Shown here in pieces: positions 37,350 to 47,030 of a DNA stretch of 64,000 nt. Location of the stretch: contig JAICWG010000001.1 in NCBI GenBank assembly GCA_025934915.1, positions 1 through 64,000 of the forward strand, given 5' to 3'. Source of the DNA: Nitrospira sp. (GTDB lineage Bacteria > Nitrospirota > Nitrospiria > Nitrospirales > Nitrospiraceae). How positions within the stretch are numbered: position 1 is the first letter of the stretch; the number at the start of each line of letters is the position of its first letter. The notes under the pieces are model-generated. The model was given only the letters and a program-made list of their open reading frames with translations, searched no databases and was not told the origin of the DNA. The translations under genes and the position numbers were made by a program.

Positions 37350-38108
37350 GTGCTGATTTCGTTCCTGCCCATTGAGCGCCTCGCCGATACAAGTCAACCG
37401 GATCATATCCGTCTTGAACCGAACTCCGTTCACCTGTGGGGGATCGAGCTTGACGGGTCGCAACGCTGTCTGGGGCGATGCGTGGGTTGGTTGGATGACG
37501 TCGAGCGGCGCCGAGCGGCACGTTTTGTTCGGGATGATATCCGACAGCGCTACGTGCTGGCTCATGGAGGCCTCAAGGCAGTGCTGAGTAGATATCTCGG
37601 CGTCAACCCGAACATGGTGGCGCTGGATCGCAGTGCAACAGGCAAACCCTTCCTGACGAGAGAACTTCGAGAGAAGTCGTCTATCACATTCAATCTGTCC
37701 CATGCCCATGACCGTGCGCTCATTGCCGTCTCAAACGCGCAGGAGGTCGGAGTCGATCTTGAATTCGCTCGCTCGGATATCGAAGTTGCGAATCTATCCA
37801 AGCGCTTTTTTACTCTCTCCGAACATACGACGATCATGCAGGAGACTGAGGAGCAGCGAGCAACGAAATTCTTCCGCTACTGGGTTGCCAAAGAAGCGCT
37901 GCTCAAGGCACAAGGTATCGGCCTCGGAGGACTGCCCGACTGCGAGATCTTCTTTGAGGCGGAGGGAGCCGACACAGACGTTCGGACCCGATTGGGTGCT
38001 CAGTTCTCAACTACGTTGCGGGTTCGTCTTCTCTCTTGTGAAAAGGGATGGGAAGCAGCGGTGGCTGCTCAGAGGCTGGACGCGATTACACAGTGCGGCT
38101 TCGAGTAG
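37350..38108 (+). CDS. Sfp-type 4'-phosphopantetheinyl transferase
   Basis: A 252-aa enzyme that loads phosphopantetheine onto the carrier-protein serines of the synthetase just upstream (58 bp away). The magnesium and CoA motifs are VGVDLEFARSD and FFRYWVAKEALLKAQGIGL, the Sfp hallmarks; FNLSHAHDRALIAVS precedes them. The open frame extends upstream into the synthetase gene, but a GTG at 37350 (with AGGT before it) gives a normal family length. A much earlier ATG would overlap the synthetase coding sequence. Confidence 0.92.
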   Translation: MLISFLPIERLADTSQPDHIRLEPNSVHLWGIELDGSQRCLGRCVGWLDDVERRRAARFVRDDIRQRYVLAHGGLKAVLSRYLGVNPNMVALDRSATGKPFLTRELREKSSITFNLSHAHDRALIAVSNAQEVGVDLEFARSDIEVANLSKRFFTLSEHTTIMQETEEQRATKFFRYWVAKEALLKAQGIGLGGLPDCEIFFEAEGADTDVRTRLGAQFSTTLRVRLLSCEKGWEAAVAAQRLDAITQCGFE

Positions 38109-38173
38109 CAGTACCTGCTCTCTGGTTACTGCAAATAACACCTCAGGTGATGAACACTCGGTGGCACGAGGTA

Positions 38174-38453
38174 CTACAGTACCGCCGATCGCTCCATGGC
38201 CGGAGGCTCGGGAAGCTCTAGGCTGAACTCATCATGCGACATAGTCGAAAGCTCCCTTTGCTGGAATCCGGACAGTTCATGGGTTTCTGGGCGAACCACG
38301 AGACCGGTGTCGACCCATTCTCCTGAACGAGCAGAGACGGGATGGCGGGTTATGGCCTTTACGCCTCGACTATCTGAAGATTCCTATCAGTGAGCACTCG
38401 GCTGCCAGCACGATCGACCAGAACCGATCATGCTTCTTCACGTCAGTGTCCAT
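38174..38453 (-). pseudogene. Unrecognised small gene, probably frameshifted
   Basis: A very good ribosome-binding site (AAGGAGGACAGCC) precedes ATG 38453, and the frame starts MDTDVKKHDRFWSIVLAAEC but stops after 27 codons. A different frame then stays open for more than 60 codons with protein-like composition (VKAITRHPVSARSGEWVDTG, then ETHELSGFQQRELS) and ends at 38174. One or two small indels near 38375-38395 would join them. No family was recognised. It overlaps the end of the zinc-site gene by 11 bp, so it may belong to that transcript. Confidence 0.4.
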
Positions 38454-38661
38454 GGCTGTCCTCCTTATCCAGCACCCGAACGTTCACCCCCCTATACTTA
38501 CAATCCGGGCAAGGGGTAGGTGAAAACCACACCTCGTCAAGCAGCGGATTATGCATGGCGTGATAGGTCTTGAGATGGACCCATCTCCCTTGTCCAACTT
38601 CTGCCCCTTCGTCATCTCGAACTTTCTCACAAAAGCAACAGAGGGGAATGAGAACGTGCAT
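38443..38661 (-). CDS. 72-aa protein with paired cysteine sites
   Basis: A small cytoplasmic protein with two likely zinc-binding cysteine pairs, CCFCEKVRDD and TPCPDCKYRG, and a central GRWVHLKTYHAMHNPLLDE. This pattern (CxxCxxxRDDxGxW...CPxC) is found as a short module next to or fused with response regulators and sensor kinases; its function is unknown. The ATG at 38661 follows GGAGAGGAG. Two-component genes follow upstream from 39.5 kb. Confidence 0.75.
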   Translation of the reverse strand: MHVLIPLCCFCEKVRDDEGAEVGQGRWVHLKTYHAMHNPLLDEVWFSPTPCPDCKYRGVNVRVLDKEDSHGH

Positions 38662-38732
38662 GGTAATCTCCTCTCCGGTTTCCTGCGATAGCCCTGTTGC
38701 GCATGAGGTACAGAGATTCCCCGTCGGATCAA

Positions 38733-38948
38733 TCAGACCGGAATGGCCCGGGCATTGTGCCGCGCTTGTCTCATTCGCCCGTGGAGCCTGACCTCGTTCG
38801 CCTTTCTTCGATTGCTCCTGATCATCGGGTCAAAGATTTACCCGCACACCAGGCAGCGCCATGCGTCGGAGCAGTCCTATCCCTTCCCGCCCGCCCAATC
38901 ACGCAGCCCTTCTTCCTCCATCAGGCTTTGGCAGCGAGGACAAATCAT
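38733..38948 (-). pseudogene. Small zinc-ribbon gene with two stop codons
   Basis: ATG 38948 opens MICPRCQSLMEEEGLRDWAG with a CxxC pair. A TAG follows after GGKG, then DCSDAWRCLVCG with the second cysteine pair, then a TAA and IFDPMIRSNRR. The layout (MxCPxCxxLM ... WRCxxCGEIxDPxIxxNR) is that of a common small zinc-ribbon protein, with the Glu codon after CG changed to TAA. The downstream frame stays open to TGA 38735-38733. Confidence 0.6.
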
Positions 38949-38966
38949 GAAAGCCCTGCTCCTCGC

Positions 38967-39257
38967 TCAACGGGTGACTCCCACCTCATCACGTTCGGAC
39001 GTGTGGTCCCCGGATACCGCCAGCTCCGAGAACTTGAGGACCGAATTTGGTCGTGTTAGGTCGATCGACACTTCATAATCGAATCGGGTCGGACGGCGAA
39101 GCACGAGCTCACCTTCTCGGCTGAGCTGGTCCACTACGGTGAAGATCTCGTTCCAGGAAAACTGGGGCAGCCGGTCGAGCAAGGTTTCGAGCGTGCAGGG
39201 TCCTTGCTGCATCAACTGCGATCGAATGGTCGACTGGATGGTCGTCGTTCTCATCAT
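38967..39257 (-). CDS. Small protein, paralog of the 59.1-kb gene
   Basis: A 96-aa protein starting at ATG 39257 behind AAAGGAGCC. The N-terminal two thirds (IRSQLMQQGPCTLETLLDRL, then FSWNEIFTVVDQLSREGEL) looks like a winged-helix and is clearly related to the protein at 59066-59296 (CPELTWNQVFLAIDYLSRTG). No catalytic residues are evident, and it may be a small DNA-binding regulator. A third relative, degraded, lies at 60.2 kb. Confidence 0.75.
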   Translation of the reverse strand: MMRTTTIQSTIRSQLMQQGPCTLETLLDRLPQFSWNEIFTVVDQLSREGELVLRRPTRFDYEVSIDLTRPNSVLKFSELAVSGDHTSERDEVGVTR

Positions 39258-39489
39258 CAGAGGCTCCTTTCGATTGCCCGCCGGGCATCTGAATGGTTTC
39301 ACCGGGAGTTCATAGTGAAGAGATATTCACGAAGGACGACGTGAGAGACTGCATGGATGGAACTTATAGCGGAGACGCCCGGATCAGATTATCGACGTGA
39401 CTATGATTGTGGCATCGTTGATTCTTATGGGGATTGTCCTAAATGCAACGACAAGGAGGGGCATACCGGCTGGTGAGACGACCGCGCTC

Positions 39490-40119
39490 TTAGACGATCC
39501 CTTGCTGTACGGCGTAACGCATGACTTCGGCGTTGTTCTTGAGGTGGAGTTTCTCCAGAATGCGTGCGCGGTAGGTACTGACCGTGGTCGTTCCGAGATG
39601 CATGCTCTCGGCGATTTCCGAGACGGTCTTCCCTGAGGCGAGGAGACGCATCACCTCGAATTCTCGATCCGATAACAGTTCATGCGGTGTCTGTTCATCG
39701 CCTCGGTGAAGGAGGTGTGCTAGCTTTTCACCAAGCGACGGACTCACGTACCGCCCGCCCGCCCGCACTTTCTTGACGGCTGTCACGAGCTCCTCCGGCG
39801 CGCTGACCTTCGTGAGATACGCGTTCGCCCCGGCCTTAAACATGCGGACGGCGTACTGATCCTCCGGATGCATGCTCAGCATGATCACGGGTAGCGAGGG
39901 ACATTCGCGTTTCACCTGCACGAGCGCATCGGTTCCCGTGGTTTCGGGCATGCCGATATCCAGAATGACGACATCCCACTTTTTCTGCCGGACTAATTGC
40001 AACAGATCGTGGGCATTACCGCATTCCCCAACCGTGACGTCTCCCAGACCATCAGATAGCAACTCCTTGACCCCCCGCCGGAAGATCGAATGGTCGTCGG
40101 CGATCAGGATTTTCAGCAT
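39490..40119 (-). CDS. NarL/FixJ-family response regulator
   Basis: A 209-aa two-domain regulator. The receiver domain (residues 1-120) has the acidic pocket ADDH, the phosphorylated Asp in VVILDIGMPETTG, and Lys in AYLTKVS. The C-terminal LuxR-type HTH reads LSDREFEVMRLLASGKTVSE and then TVSTYRARILEKL. The ATG at 40119 starts MLKILIADD; longer frames upstream are non-coding. It lies just downstream of a NarX/DesK-type sensor kinase and is its probable partner. Expected to act as a transcription activator on phosphorylation. Confidence 0.95.
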   Translation of the reverse strand: MLKILIADDHSIFRRGVKELLSDGLGDVTVGECGNAHDLLQLVRQKKWDVVILDIGMPETTGTDALVQVKRECPSLPVIMLSMHPEDQYAVRMFKAGANAYLTKVSAPEELVTAVKKVRAGGRYVSPSLGEKLAHLLHRGDEQTPHELLSDREFEVMRLLASGKTVSEIAESMHLGTTTVSTYRARILEKLHLKNNAEVMRYAVQQGIV

Positions 40120-40235
40120 CACAACCCCATTAATTGGTTTTTCTGGTTTATTATGGTTTCTCTCGTTAGTCGGATGGTCTTGGTGCGCTTGCCCCAAACA
40201 AGACAAACCAGATGAACCAGACAATCCGTCGTGGC

Positions 40236-42053
40236 TTAAGTCAACGGCAAACGTAGTGCCACCGTCGTTCCCTTTCCAGGCTGGCCAGCAATCGCAAGTC
40301 GGCCTCCGAGACCCCGCGCACGTTCGCACATCCCCAACAGACCCGACGAGGCCGACTCCGTGAGTTGTTCGGTGCGGATCCCCTGCCCATCGTCTTGGAT
40401 TTCGAGCAATAGCTCGCCGTTGACCTGTTCGATCAACACTCGGACAGACCTCGCCTTTGCATGGCGCGCGACATTGGTGAGCGCTTCCTGACAGATCCGA
40501 AACGCGGCCGTCGCGTGTGCGCCATCGAGAACGATTTTCTCCTGCGACGCTTTGCAGACACACGGCGTGCCGCTTCGCCGTTCGAAGTCCTGGCACTGCC
40601 ATTCAATCGCCGCCACCAATCCGAGATCGTCCAGGATGCCGGGCCTGAGCTCTACCACCAGCCGCTGCACCGAGGCAATCGTTGAATCTATGTCGGCCAT
40701 CATTGAATGTACCTTCTCTTTCATCTTGGCGCGGGGAAACTGTGAACCACCCGCCAAGGACTGCAATCGGGCCAAGTCCAACTTCAGACAGGTCAGACGG
40801 ACTCCCAACTCATCATGCAACTCCCGCGCAATTCGGGTCCGTTCTTCCTCGCGCACGACATCCATCTTCCGCGAGAGGGTGCGCAACTCGCCCAAGGTTC
40901 GTTGCAACTGTTCCTCGGCCCGCTTGCGATCGGTGATGTCCATGTGCGAACCCAGGAGACGCACGCGCCGTCCGTCCGGCTCGAGAGCGAACGAGGCACG
41001 CGCGGCGATCCAGCGGTAGGAGCCATCCTTGTGCCGCAGGCGGAATTCCAGCGTGTACTCCCCTTCCGGCTTTTCCACATAAGCCCTGACATAGGCCAGG
41101 GCTCGCTCCTTGTCCTCGGGGTGCAGGCGTGCCTCCCATTCCTCGAAGCGCCCGGCGATTTCATGGTCCTCGTATCCCAGCTGCCGTTTCCATTCGAGGG
41201 TGAACTCCACCTCGTTCGTGACGGTGTTCCAATCCCAGAGGCCCGTATTGGAAGCCTGGAGCGTCTGACGCAGCTTCCTCTGCGCCTTCTGTAATGCGGA
41301 CTCCGCCCGCTTCCGCTCGGTGATATCGGTCGCAATCCCGCACAAGCCGGAACACCGCCCCTGTGCATTCAGCAACGGAAACTTGACGACGATGCTCGTA
41401 CGAAGACCATCGTCGTCAAGCGTCACTTCTTCGAACTTCATCGGTGCCCCGCCCTCCAGAACCTTCCGGTCGTCGGCTCGAAACGCCTCCGCCTGCGCGG
41501 CCGGGAAGATTTCCTCGTCCGTTTTCCCGATGAGATCCCGGCTCATAAGATGGAACACCTCTTCAAACCGTCGATTCACCAGCAGGTAGCGTCCTTCGAC
41601 ATCTTTGAGAAACATCAGCGTCGGGCTGTTGTCCATGATCGCTCGAAATCGTGCTTCGCTCTCGCGCAGAATCTCTTCCATCCGCACACGTTCAACGGCG
41701 TAGCGCAGGGAACGTGTCAGGAGAGGGCTAGTCACTTGCCCTTTCACGAGATAGTCCTGCACTCCCGACTGAATCAACTGCAGGCCTAGCATCTCATCTT
41801 CAACTCCGGTCAGGACAACGATCGGCATCCTATCCGAGGTGGCACGTATCCTAAAAACGGTGTCCGGGCCATGACTATCGGGCAGCGAGAGATCCAGCAA
41901 CACCACATCGAAACTCGTTTCGACGAGGCGTTCAAGTCCCGCAGATAGTCGATCGACGTGCGTCAACTCGAATCGGCCGGTGTCTCCTTCCGCCAGGCGT
42001 TCCCGCAGAAGTCGGACATCGCCGGGGTTATCTTCAATCAGGAGAATGCGCAT
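40236..42053 (-). CDS. Hybrid sensor kinase: REC-PAS-PAS-HisKA_3
   Basis: A 605-aa cytoplasmic kinase with an N-terminal receiver domain (MRILLIEDNPGD, VVLLDLSLPDSHG), two PAS domains (about 130-260 and 260-385) and a DesK/NarX-type core (REEERTRIARELHDELG with the phospho-His, then an HATPase ending SSGLLGMCERARGLGG). No membrane segments are seen. The start is taken at 42053 because the receiver begins there; ATG 42071 is an alternative. Its partner is the adjacent NarL-type regulator. A receiver at the N-terminus suggests it is itself controlled by an upstream kinase. Confidence 0.92.
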   Translation of the reverse strand: MRILLIEDNPGDVRLLRERLAEGDTGRFELTHVDRLSAGLERLVETSFDVVLLDLSLPDSHGPDTVFRIRATSDRMPIVVLTGVEDEMLGLQLIQSGVQDYLVKGQVTSPLLTRSLRYAVERVRMEEILRESEARFRAIMDNSPTLMFLKDVEGRYLLVNRRFEEVFHLMSRDLIGKTDEEIFPAAQAEAFRADDRKVLEGGAPMKFEEVTLDDDGLRTSIVVKFPLLNAQGRCSGLCGIATDITERKRAESALQKAQRKLRQTLQASNTGLWDWNTVTNEVEFTLEWKRQLGYEDHEIAGRFEEWEARLHPEDKERALAYVRAYVEKPEGEYTLEFRLRHKDGSYRWIAARASFALEPDGRRVRLLGSHMDITDRKRAEEQLQRTLGELRTLSRKMDVVREEERTRIARELHDELGVRLTCLKLDLARLQSLAGGSQFPRAKMKEKVHSMMADIDSTIASVQRLVVELRPGILDDLGLVAAIEWQCQDFERRSGTPCVCKASQEKIVLDGAHATAAFRICQEALTNVARHAKARSVRVLIEQVNGELLLEIQDDGQGIRTEQLTESASSGLLGMCERARGLGGRLAIAGQPGKGTTVALRLPLT

Positions 42054-42153
42054 GGAACCTTGAGTCGTCATTCGTCGACCGTAGAAGATAAGATGGCTCC
42101 TCGTCCTGCAATTGCCGATTGACGTGATTTGCATCCGGTTGACGATTAGCGGT

Positions 42154-42624
42154 TCACGTGTCACGCTTCACGTGATTGCAGCCCTTCGGCAGCACGACGA
42201 TCCCTAACCAGAAGTCCTCGATCGATTTCACCACCGTGATGAACTGTTCCAAATCCACCGGCTTGGTGACGTAGCAGTTGGCGTGAAGGTTGTAGGTTTT
42301 CAATACGTCTTGTTCATTCTGTGAAGTCGTCAATACCACCACTGGGATGCGCTTCAATTTCTCGTCGTCTTTTATCTCCGCCAACACCTCCCGACCGTCT
42401 TTCTTGGGAAGATTCAGGTCAAGCAGAATCAGATGCGGGCGAGGCGCATTGGCGTACTGGCCCTCCCGGCGCAGAAAGGTCAGTGCCTCGACGCCATCTT
42501 TCAGCACCGTCAAGTGATTGATCACCTTGGCCTCTTTCAAGGCTTCTTTGGTCAGGCGCACATCGCCCGGATTGTCTTCCACCAATAAGATCTCGACCGG
42601 TTTCACAAGTTCGGGAACCACCAT
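42154..42624 (-). CDS. Stand-alone receiver-domain response regulator (Rcp1-like)
   Basis: A 156-aa single receiver domain ([20 protein letters not shown], phospho-Asp in [13 protein letters not shown], Lys in [10 protein letters not shown]) with no output domain. The loop [20 protein letters not shown] is typical of Rcp1-type regulators that pair with phytochrome or PAS kinases. It lies between the two sensor kinases and may relay between them. Its C-terminal end overlaps a short stretch of repeated sequence (TTCACGTG). Confidence 0.92.
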   Translation of the reverse strand: MVVPELVKPVEILLVEDNPGDVRLTKEALKEAKVINHLTVLKDGVEALTFLRREGQYANAPRPHLILLDLNLPKKDGREVLAEIKDDEKLKRIPVVVLTTSQNEQDVLKTYNLHANCYVTKPVDLEQFITVVKSIEDFWLGIVVLPKGCNHVKRDT

Positions 42625-42715
42625 CCTGCCTCCTTGTTAAAAAACAATCGTCATTCGTCAACCGCATGGTCTATCCGGTCTGTCTGGGCACGCCCCACGC
42701 GTCACACTTGGCGCA

Positions 42716-43864
<1,149 letters not shown>

Positions 43865-43867
43865 CAT

Positions 43868-44486
43868 GATCGATTCTCAGCCATCGGCCGGATAGCTCCG
43901 ACGCGCAGCATGTCGTATTTCGTTGCTCGGATCTCGGATGAAGTCCAAGTTTCTGGTTTCGCGAAGCCGGAGCCGTGCGCCCAGAACCTCAATCGTGAAA
44001 CCCAGACTTACGCGAGTGTCTCGCTCCACGAGCCAGAATTCGCAATGTCTGAAGTCCTACTCCTTTATCACCGTCACGTGGGAACGTATACACATGGGCA
44101 TCGTTGGGGAACGCTTCGTGCTGAGGAGCCGATAGAAGCAGTCGTCGAGGCTGAGATAAAAGGACTGCCGAATATGGATGGAAGCGAACGGGTAAGGAAA
44201 CATTTCGATAGCAACCGTGCCGGTGGATCCCTCACAGAGTCCGCATACCAGTTCCCAAAGAATACCGTGTTCAACACGAAGAAAGAGGATATTAGCAGTA
44301 GAGTTCAAAATTCAAGACCAGATATAGGCCATGGCTGGGACAGGGACCACTAGATTTTTTCAGGACCGGATAGTTGACTGGTTCGATACGGAAGATACTT
44401 CTTGAGGCCATACTTGAGTTGGAACGTGGATTTTCACAGGCTTATCAAACAGACGTTGGTAGACGCCACAAAAGATACGGGCTCGA
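43868..44486. other. Intergenic region between kinase and lipid-transport genes
   Basis: About 620 bp without a gene I can support. A 147-codon plus-strand frame (43910-44353) and an 83-codon minus-strand frame (44057-44308) overlap each other. Neither has a convincing ribosome-binding site or a recognisable domain, and both contain atypical composition. Confidence 0.45.
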
Positions 44487-45122
44487 TTAGCGACTGCACT
44501 CAGGCGAATGCCGGACGCATTGCCGAAGCCAAGAGCCGATTTGATCGAGCAACCCGGCAATCGCTCGGTTGGCAGCCTGGACACCCCCATAGGGATTTTC
44601 ACTCGTGGCATTCTCCACGACCTCAAAAGCCCGCGTGCTCAGGATCGTTGACTCTTTCAGGTCGACCAGCTGCGTTCGGACCATCACCCGCACGCGACTG
44701 GGTTGTTGGAGAAATTCTTGTTGTAACAGAAATCCGTGGGTATCAAGACGATAGTCTCCACGGATCGAGCTTGACAGTGGGATCACGGCACGCCATGTAT
44801 CATTCTGCTGATTGAACGCCTGGACCATCAACGGAGCGAACATGCGCACCGGCGTATCGGCCCATTGATTCACCGCATAGTACTCCAGTTCATAGGGCCG
44901 CTTGACGTACACCATGCGCTGCGTTTCAAATCCTGGCTCGGCTTGAGGCGGACTCACGAGCAGCACCGGACCTTCAAGCTTGCCGGGCCGGGAGGCGCTG
45001 GACCATCCATCAAGGCTCAATTGATAGGTATGGATATTCGAAGAATCCGTGCGTGGCGACAGGCAGCCAGCCGTCAATACCAGCAGCGCACAGGCAACAT
45101 GTGCCAGTCGATAGTTCATCAT
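44487..45122 (-). CDS. PqiC-like lipoprotein of the Mla/Pqi transport system
   Basis: A 211-aa lipoprotein: signal with a lipobox at LLVLTAGC, then a periplasmic domain of the ABC-type transport auxiliary (DUF330/PqiC) kind, with VLLVSPPQAEPGFETQRMVY and YYAVNQWADTPVRMFAPLMV. The start at 45122 is chosen because two earlier Met codons lie before the charged segment of the signal. It is the last gene of the four-gene lipid transport operon. PqiC-like proteins help connect MCE proteins to the outer membrane. Confidence 0.88.
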   Translation of the reverse strand: MMNYRLAHVACALLVLTAGCLSPRTDSSNIHTYQLSLDGWSSASRPGKLEGPVLLVSPPQAEPGFETQRMVYVKRPYELEYYAVNQWADTPVRMFAPLMVQAFNQQNDTWRAVIPLSSSIRGDYRLDTHGFLLQQEFLQQPSRVRVMVRTQLVDLKESTILSTRAFEVVENATSENPYGGVQAANRAIAGLLDQIGSWLRQCVRHSPECSR

Positions 45123-45148
45123 GTCATGACCGGCCACAGGCCCTGCAG

Positions 45149-46111
45149 TTATTCCCCCGGTCCGCGTGACGGGGGCTTTGGTCCAAACACCAGCGAGCTC
45201 GGCTCTCGCTCCAACTCACGCGCCACACGAGTCAATGTACCAGTGAGCTGTCGAAGCTCCGTCACCAACAAGCCGGCTTCGGAAAGAGTCCGTCTGGTGA
45301 ACTGCTGCAATTCTGGTCTGGCTTCATTGACGACTGCTCCAACGGTCTTGCTCGTGCGAGCCAGTTCGTCCGTCGCCGTGCCCAGGGCCGCAACACTCTT
45401 ATTGATTCCGGCGAGTAAGGTCGGAACCTCCGCATTCAACGACGCCGTCAGCTTCACCAGATTGTCGGCGCTCCTGGCCGCGCCGTTCAAGCTTTGCTCA
45501 ATCTGAGTCTTATGGGCCGAAATGGTCTGAGCCACATCCGAGAGATCCTTGATCGTTCGCTTCAGCATGGTGCGATTGTCTTCATCCAAGACCTTCGCCG
45601 CTCCTTTTGCCGCCGTATCAAGATCGACCAATAGTTGAGCCAGACCTTCTTCTGAAAGTAATCGGGAGACGGCTTGATCCAGGCGGAAGAAGAGGGAGGG
45701 ACTGGTCTTGATGACCGGATATGTTTGCCCCTCCTGGGCCTGCAACGAGGGAGCATCTCGGCTTCCTCCCGTCAAATTGATTGTGGCCAGACCGGTGAGC
45801 CCCTGCGTCTCGAGTACGGCCATCGTGTCGGTCTTGATCGGCGTCCCGCGCATAATCTCTATGGTCAGAAGAACTTCCTCTGGATTATTGGGATTCAAGG
45901 TAATGCTCTTGACCCGACCCACGTCGACACCACGATATTTGACGGTGGAGTTGACGCTCAATCCTGCGACCGACTCCTTCATGTAGGCTTCGTACCGATC
46001 ATAAGAGCCGCGGTAGTCGGTCTTCCCCAACCACAAAATTCCGACCAGGACAGCCGCTCCAAGAAACACCATGAACAAGCCGACCAGAATATAGTTGACC
46101 TTGGGTTCCAT
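45149..46111 (-). CDS. mlaD: MlaD/MCE-family lipid transport protein
   Basis: A 320-aa protein with an N-terminal transmembrane anchor (ILVGLFMVFLGAAVLVGIL) and a periplasmic MCE domain (residues about 40-120) with SVNSTVKYRGVDVGRVKSI and GLTGLATINLTGG. A long helical tail follows. MCE proteins form hexamers that shuttle phospholipids between membranes. It lies between the ATPase and the PqiC-like lipoprotein genes. Confidence 0.93.
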   Translation of the reverse strand: MEPKVNYILVGLFMVFLGAAVLVGILWLGKTDYRGSYDRYEAYMKESVAGLSVNSTVKYRGVDVGRVKSITLNPNNPEEVLLTIEIMRGTPIKTDTMAVLETQGLTGLATINLTGGSRDAPSLQAQEGQTYPVIKTSPSLFFRLDQAVSRLLSEEGLAQLLVDLDTAAKGAAKVLDEDNRTMLKRTIKDLSDVAQTISAHKTQIEQSLNGAARSADNLVKLTASLNAEVPTLLAGINKSVAALGTATDELARTSKTVGAVVNEARPELQQFTRRTLSEAGLLVTELRQLTGTLTRVARELEREPSSLVFGPKPPSRGPGE

Positions 46112-46186
46112 CCTTTGTGCCTTCAGTCGTGCGAATCTCGCCGCTCGTATCTCATCAGATGAACGGTTCTTGCCTCAAGACATGCT

Positions 46187-46999
46187 TCACGTGGGGCGCC
46201 GCGCATGGTTCCATGCCGCCTGTTCGCTCGCCGACCTTCCGCGTGGACCTTGGAAGTATTCACGGATGACAGGATCGTCCGATCGAGACAACTCCTGCAT
46301 AGTGCCGATGCCCAACACCTTTCCACGACCGAGCACTGCAACACGATTGGCGATCCGCCACAGTGAATCCAGGTCGTGTGTTACCATGACCACCGTCAGT
46401 CCTAGGAGATTCTTCAACGACAGGACAAGATCATCGAATCCTGCGGCGATGATCGGATCGAGCCCGGCCGTCGGCTCGTCAAGAAACAACAACTCCGGGT
46501 CCATCACGATCGCTCGTGCGAGCGCGGCTCGTCTCCGCATCCCTCCGCTGAGTTCGTTGGGATATTTCACGGCACTGTCCGGCGGTAATCCCACCATCGC
46601 AATTTTGGCAGTGACCAGGTCGCGGATCAATCCGGCGCTCAGCGTCGTGTGTTCGCGCAACGGCACGGCGACGTTCTCCGCCAGAGTAAACGAACTAAAC
46701 AGTGCGCCATTTTGGAACATCACACCGAACCGGCGGTGGATGGGATGGCCGTCTCCCGTTTCCAATCGCCTGCTGTCTATTCCGAACAGCCGTATCGTTC
46801 CCGCCGAAGGTGTGATGAGGCCGATGATCTCCCGCAACAACGTGGTCTTGCCGGACCCGTTACCGCCCGCAATCGCGAAGATTTCACCCCGCCGAATAGA
46901 CAAACTGACGTCCTCATGCACGACAGCCTGTCCAAACTTCGTCACGACGTGCCTCACGTCGATCACCGGTGTTTCGATGCTCGTGACAGACGGCATCAT
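46187..46999 (-). CDS. mlaF: MlaF-type ABC transporter ATPase
   Basis: A 270-aa ABC ATPase of the lipid transport system. Walker A is GGNGSGKTT, the signature LSGGMRRRAALARAI and Walker B LLFLDEPTAGLD, followed by the switch His in VTHDLDS. The subfamily with IAAGFDDLVLSLKNLLGLT after the D loop is the Mla/Ttg2A class. Start at the first of two Met codons. It powers the MlaE permease encoded just upstream. Confidence 0.95.
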   Translation of the reverse strand: MMPSVTSIETPVIDVRHVVTKFGQAVVHEDVSLSIRRGEIFAIAGGNGSGKTTLLREIIGLITPSAGTIRLFGIDSRRLETGDGHPIHRRFGVMFQNGALFSSFTLAENVAVPLREHTTLSAGLIRDLVTAKIAMVGLPPDSAVKYPNELSGGMRRRAALARAIVMDPELLFLDEPTAGLDPIIAAGFDDLVLSLKNLLGLTVVMVTHDLDSLWRIANRVAVLGRGKVLGIGTMQELSRSDDPVIREYFQGPRGRSASEQAAWNHARRPT

Positions 47000-47030
47000 G
47001 GACTACCTCTCACTCACGCTGGCACATCCG

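Noticed and set aside
43910-44353. 147-codon plus-strand ORF
   Set aside because: No recognisable domain; overlaps an equally unconvincing minus-strand ORF, so neither was called.
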